Assembly: GCF_032884065.1 (NCBI RefSeq)
Contig: NC_088867.1
Coordinates: 620,001 to 684,000 of the forward strand
Direction of reading: 5' to 3'
Length of the DNA stretch: 64,000 nucleotides
DNA from: Artemia franciscana
Taxonomy: Eukaryota; Arthropoda; Branchiopoda; Anostraca; Artemiidae
This document shows positions 62,985-64,000 of this stretch, piece by piece. The notes under the pieces are model-generated. The model saw only the letters and a list, made by a program, of their open reading frames with translations, searched no databases and was not told where the DNA came from. The position numbers and the translations under genes were made by a program. Each line of letters starts with the position of its first letter. Position 1 is the first letter of the stretch.

Positions 62985-63420
62985 GAGTTAGGTATAATAT
63001 CAATCAAAATTGACAAGCTGTAAGTACCGGGTGACCCGGCTCAAGAGTAATCGAAACCCTAAAACACAAATATTTGATAATAGTGCATACTACAAAAGAA
63101 TCGAACATTCAAGTTGATTTCAAAAATATAAAGCTCATTAAGCTTAATGGTACCCATTTAAAGTTACAAGCCAGTGAAAATATGATCTATGTTTGAAAGA
63201 GGGAAAGCAACCAAAACAGGTGATCTAAATGGAAATCACACCATCATATTCAGCACATCAAATAACCCTATTTTCAAGTTTCAAGGTCCTATATACCAAA
63301 ATGCGGAATTTAAAATTTTTACCACAAACAAAATCACGTATGTGTTTCTTGTGTTTGTTGTTTTTTTTCCAGGAGTGACCAAATCGGACACGGTGATCGT
63401 ATAAGATTGGGAGACGGCTT
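62985..63420 (+). repeat. Old diverged Rep-A head and body fragment
   Basis: GGGTGACCCGGCTCAAGAGT matches the segment just inside the head; later CACACCATCATATTCAGC and TTTCCAGGAGTGACC follow in family order. Confidence 0.6.
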
Positions 63421-64000
63421 ACATAAATTCGATGCAAAAAGAAAGAACTAAATTATTTTTTTGCACAATATACCTTACTTCTCCGCAAAGCAGTTTTAAA
63501 TTATAAATAAACATGGACTTACCCTTGTACAAAGTAGAGTAGTTTAGAAACTCCATTTGAAAGGCCATTTTTTGAGCACATCTCAACATTTTGACTCTTG
63601 ACTAGCTAAATTTTGCTTCAAATTTGACATCTCTCAATCCAAAACAGATTCTTTTTTTCTCAAAAAGCCACATTTTCATGAAAAATGAAAAAGATGAGTT
63701 TCCTTAGAATTTTTTGATACGATAAAATAATATTATTGAGTATTAAGCCTGTGATTTCATAGTTTCCTCCTATAGAAATTATAAATTTTACTTTTGAAAT
63801 ATTCTATAATGATTGAAACAAGCAAGCATGGCAACATAAAACATGGCACTGAGATTAGTGTAAGAAGGTGTGCTACATTAATCGAGTTCTAAAGTGTCTG
63901 GTAATGGTCTGTCTTTCTCGTTCAAACAGTAAATTTGGAATAAATCAATGTATTATGCTCTTGTGTCAGTTGCGGATTTGGCCTAGCGGTCCCTTGAACC

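Noticed and set aside
63973-64000. tRNA or SINE head at the window edge (TGGCCTAGCGG fits a pol III A box)
   Set aside because: The window ends before a B box or acceptor partner can be seen; only a possibility.

Overview
Eukaryotic nuclear DNA, AT-rich and dominated by repeats: GT-AG spliced short exons, CR1/L2-like LINE remains, a tRNA-derived SINE, a piggyBac relic, satellites and many copies of one hairpin-ended repeat family. An arthropod, probably a crustacean, fits best. A brine shrimp-like (Artemia) source is possible, but that rests on the general look of the repeats and was not tested. Almost all short open frames here fall in repeats or low-complexity DNA and are not genes.

Two genes look real. 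The first (+ strand, 7216-25692) is a spliced gene for small secreted peptides. Exon 1 encodes a signal peptide and exon 2 a propeptide ending in a furin-type RMRR site. The transcript can then end in either of two Gly/Pro-rich terminal exons (14263-14408 or 25477-25628), with an 84-nt cassette exon (18963-19046) encoding a cationic segment before the second. All internal junctions share one phase, so three precursors of 79, 81 and 109 residues are possible. The introns hold a repeat-family copy, a LINE 3' end, a satellite of ~290-bp units, a (TA)n tract, a decayed LINE and a trinucleotide array. The second gene (36450-37388, + strand) is an intronless, divergent rhodopsin-like 7TM receptor of 312 residues.

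Layout: 1-6.8 kb, old repeat-family copies including a ~1.95-kb tandem duplication; 7.2-25.7 kb, the peptide gene; 26.8-34.4 kb, three large repeat copies around a piggyBac relic; 35.2-35.5 kb, a SINE with target-site duplications; 36.4-37.4 kb, the receptor; 38.5-39.0 kb, a 235-bp tandem duplication; 40.4-45.5 kb, nested and head-to-head repeat copies; 46.2-47.6 kb, a decayed CXC-tailed gene; 48.2-49.7 kb, a LINE relic with a 3' stem-loop; 49.7-52.3 kb, repeat copies and a second CXC tail; 52.7-56.0 kb, a decayed two-ORF LINE; 56-58.9 kb, a poly-T run and a 630-bp tandem duplication; 58.9-60.6 kb, a well-kept repeat copy; 60.7-60.8 kb, a hairpin cluster; then mostly quiet AT-rich DNA.

The most interesting observations are the alternative-terminal-exon peptide gene, and the repeat family (called Rep-A here), whose long terminal hairpins keep complementary arms within a copy although arm sequence differs between subfamilies.
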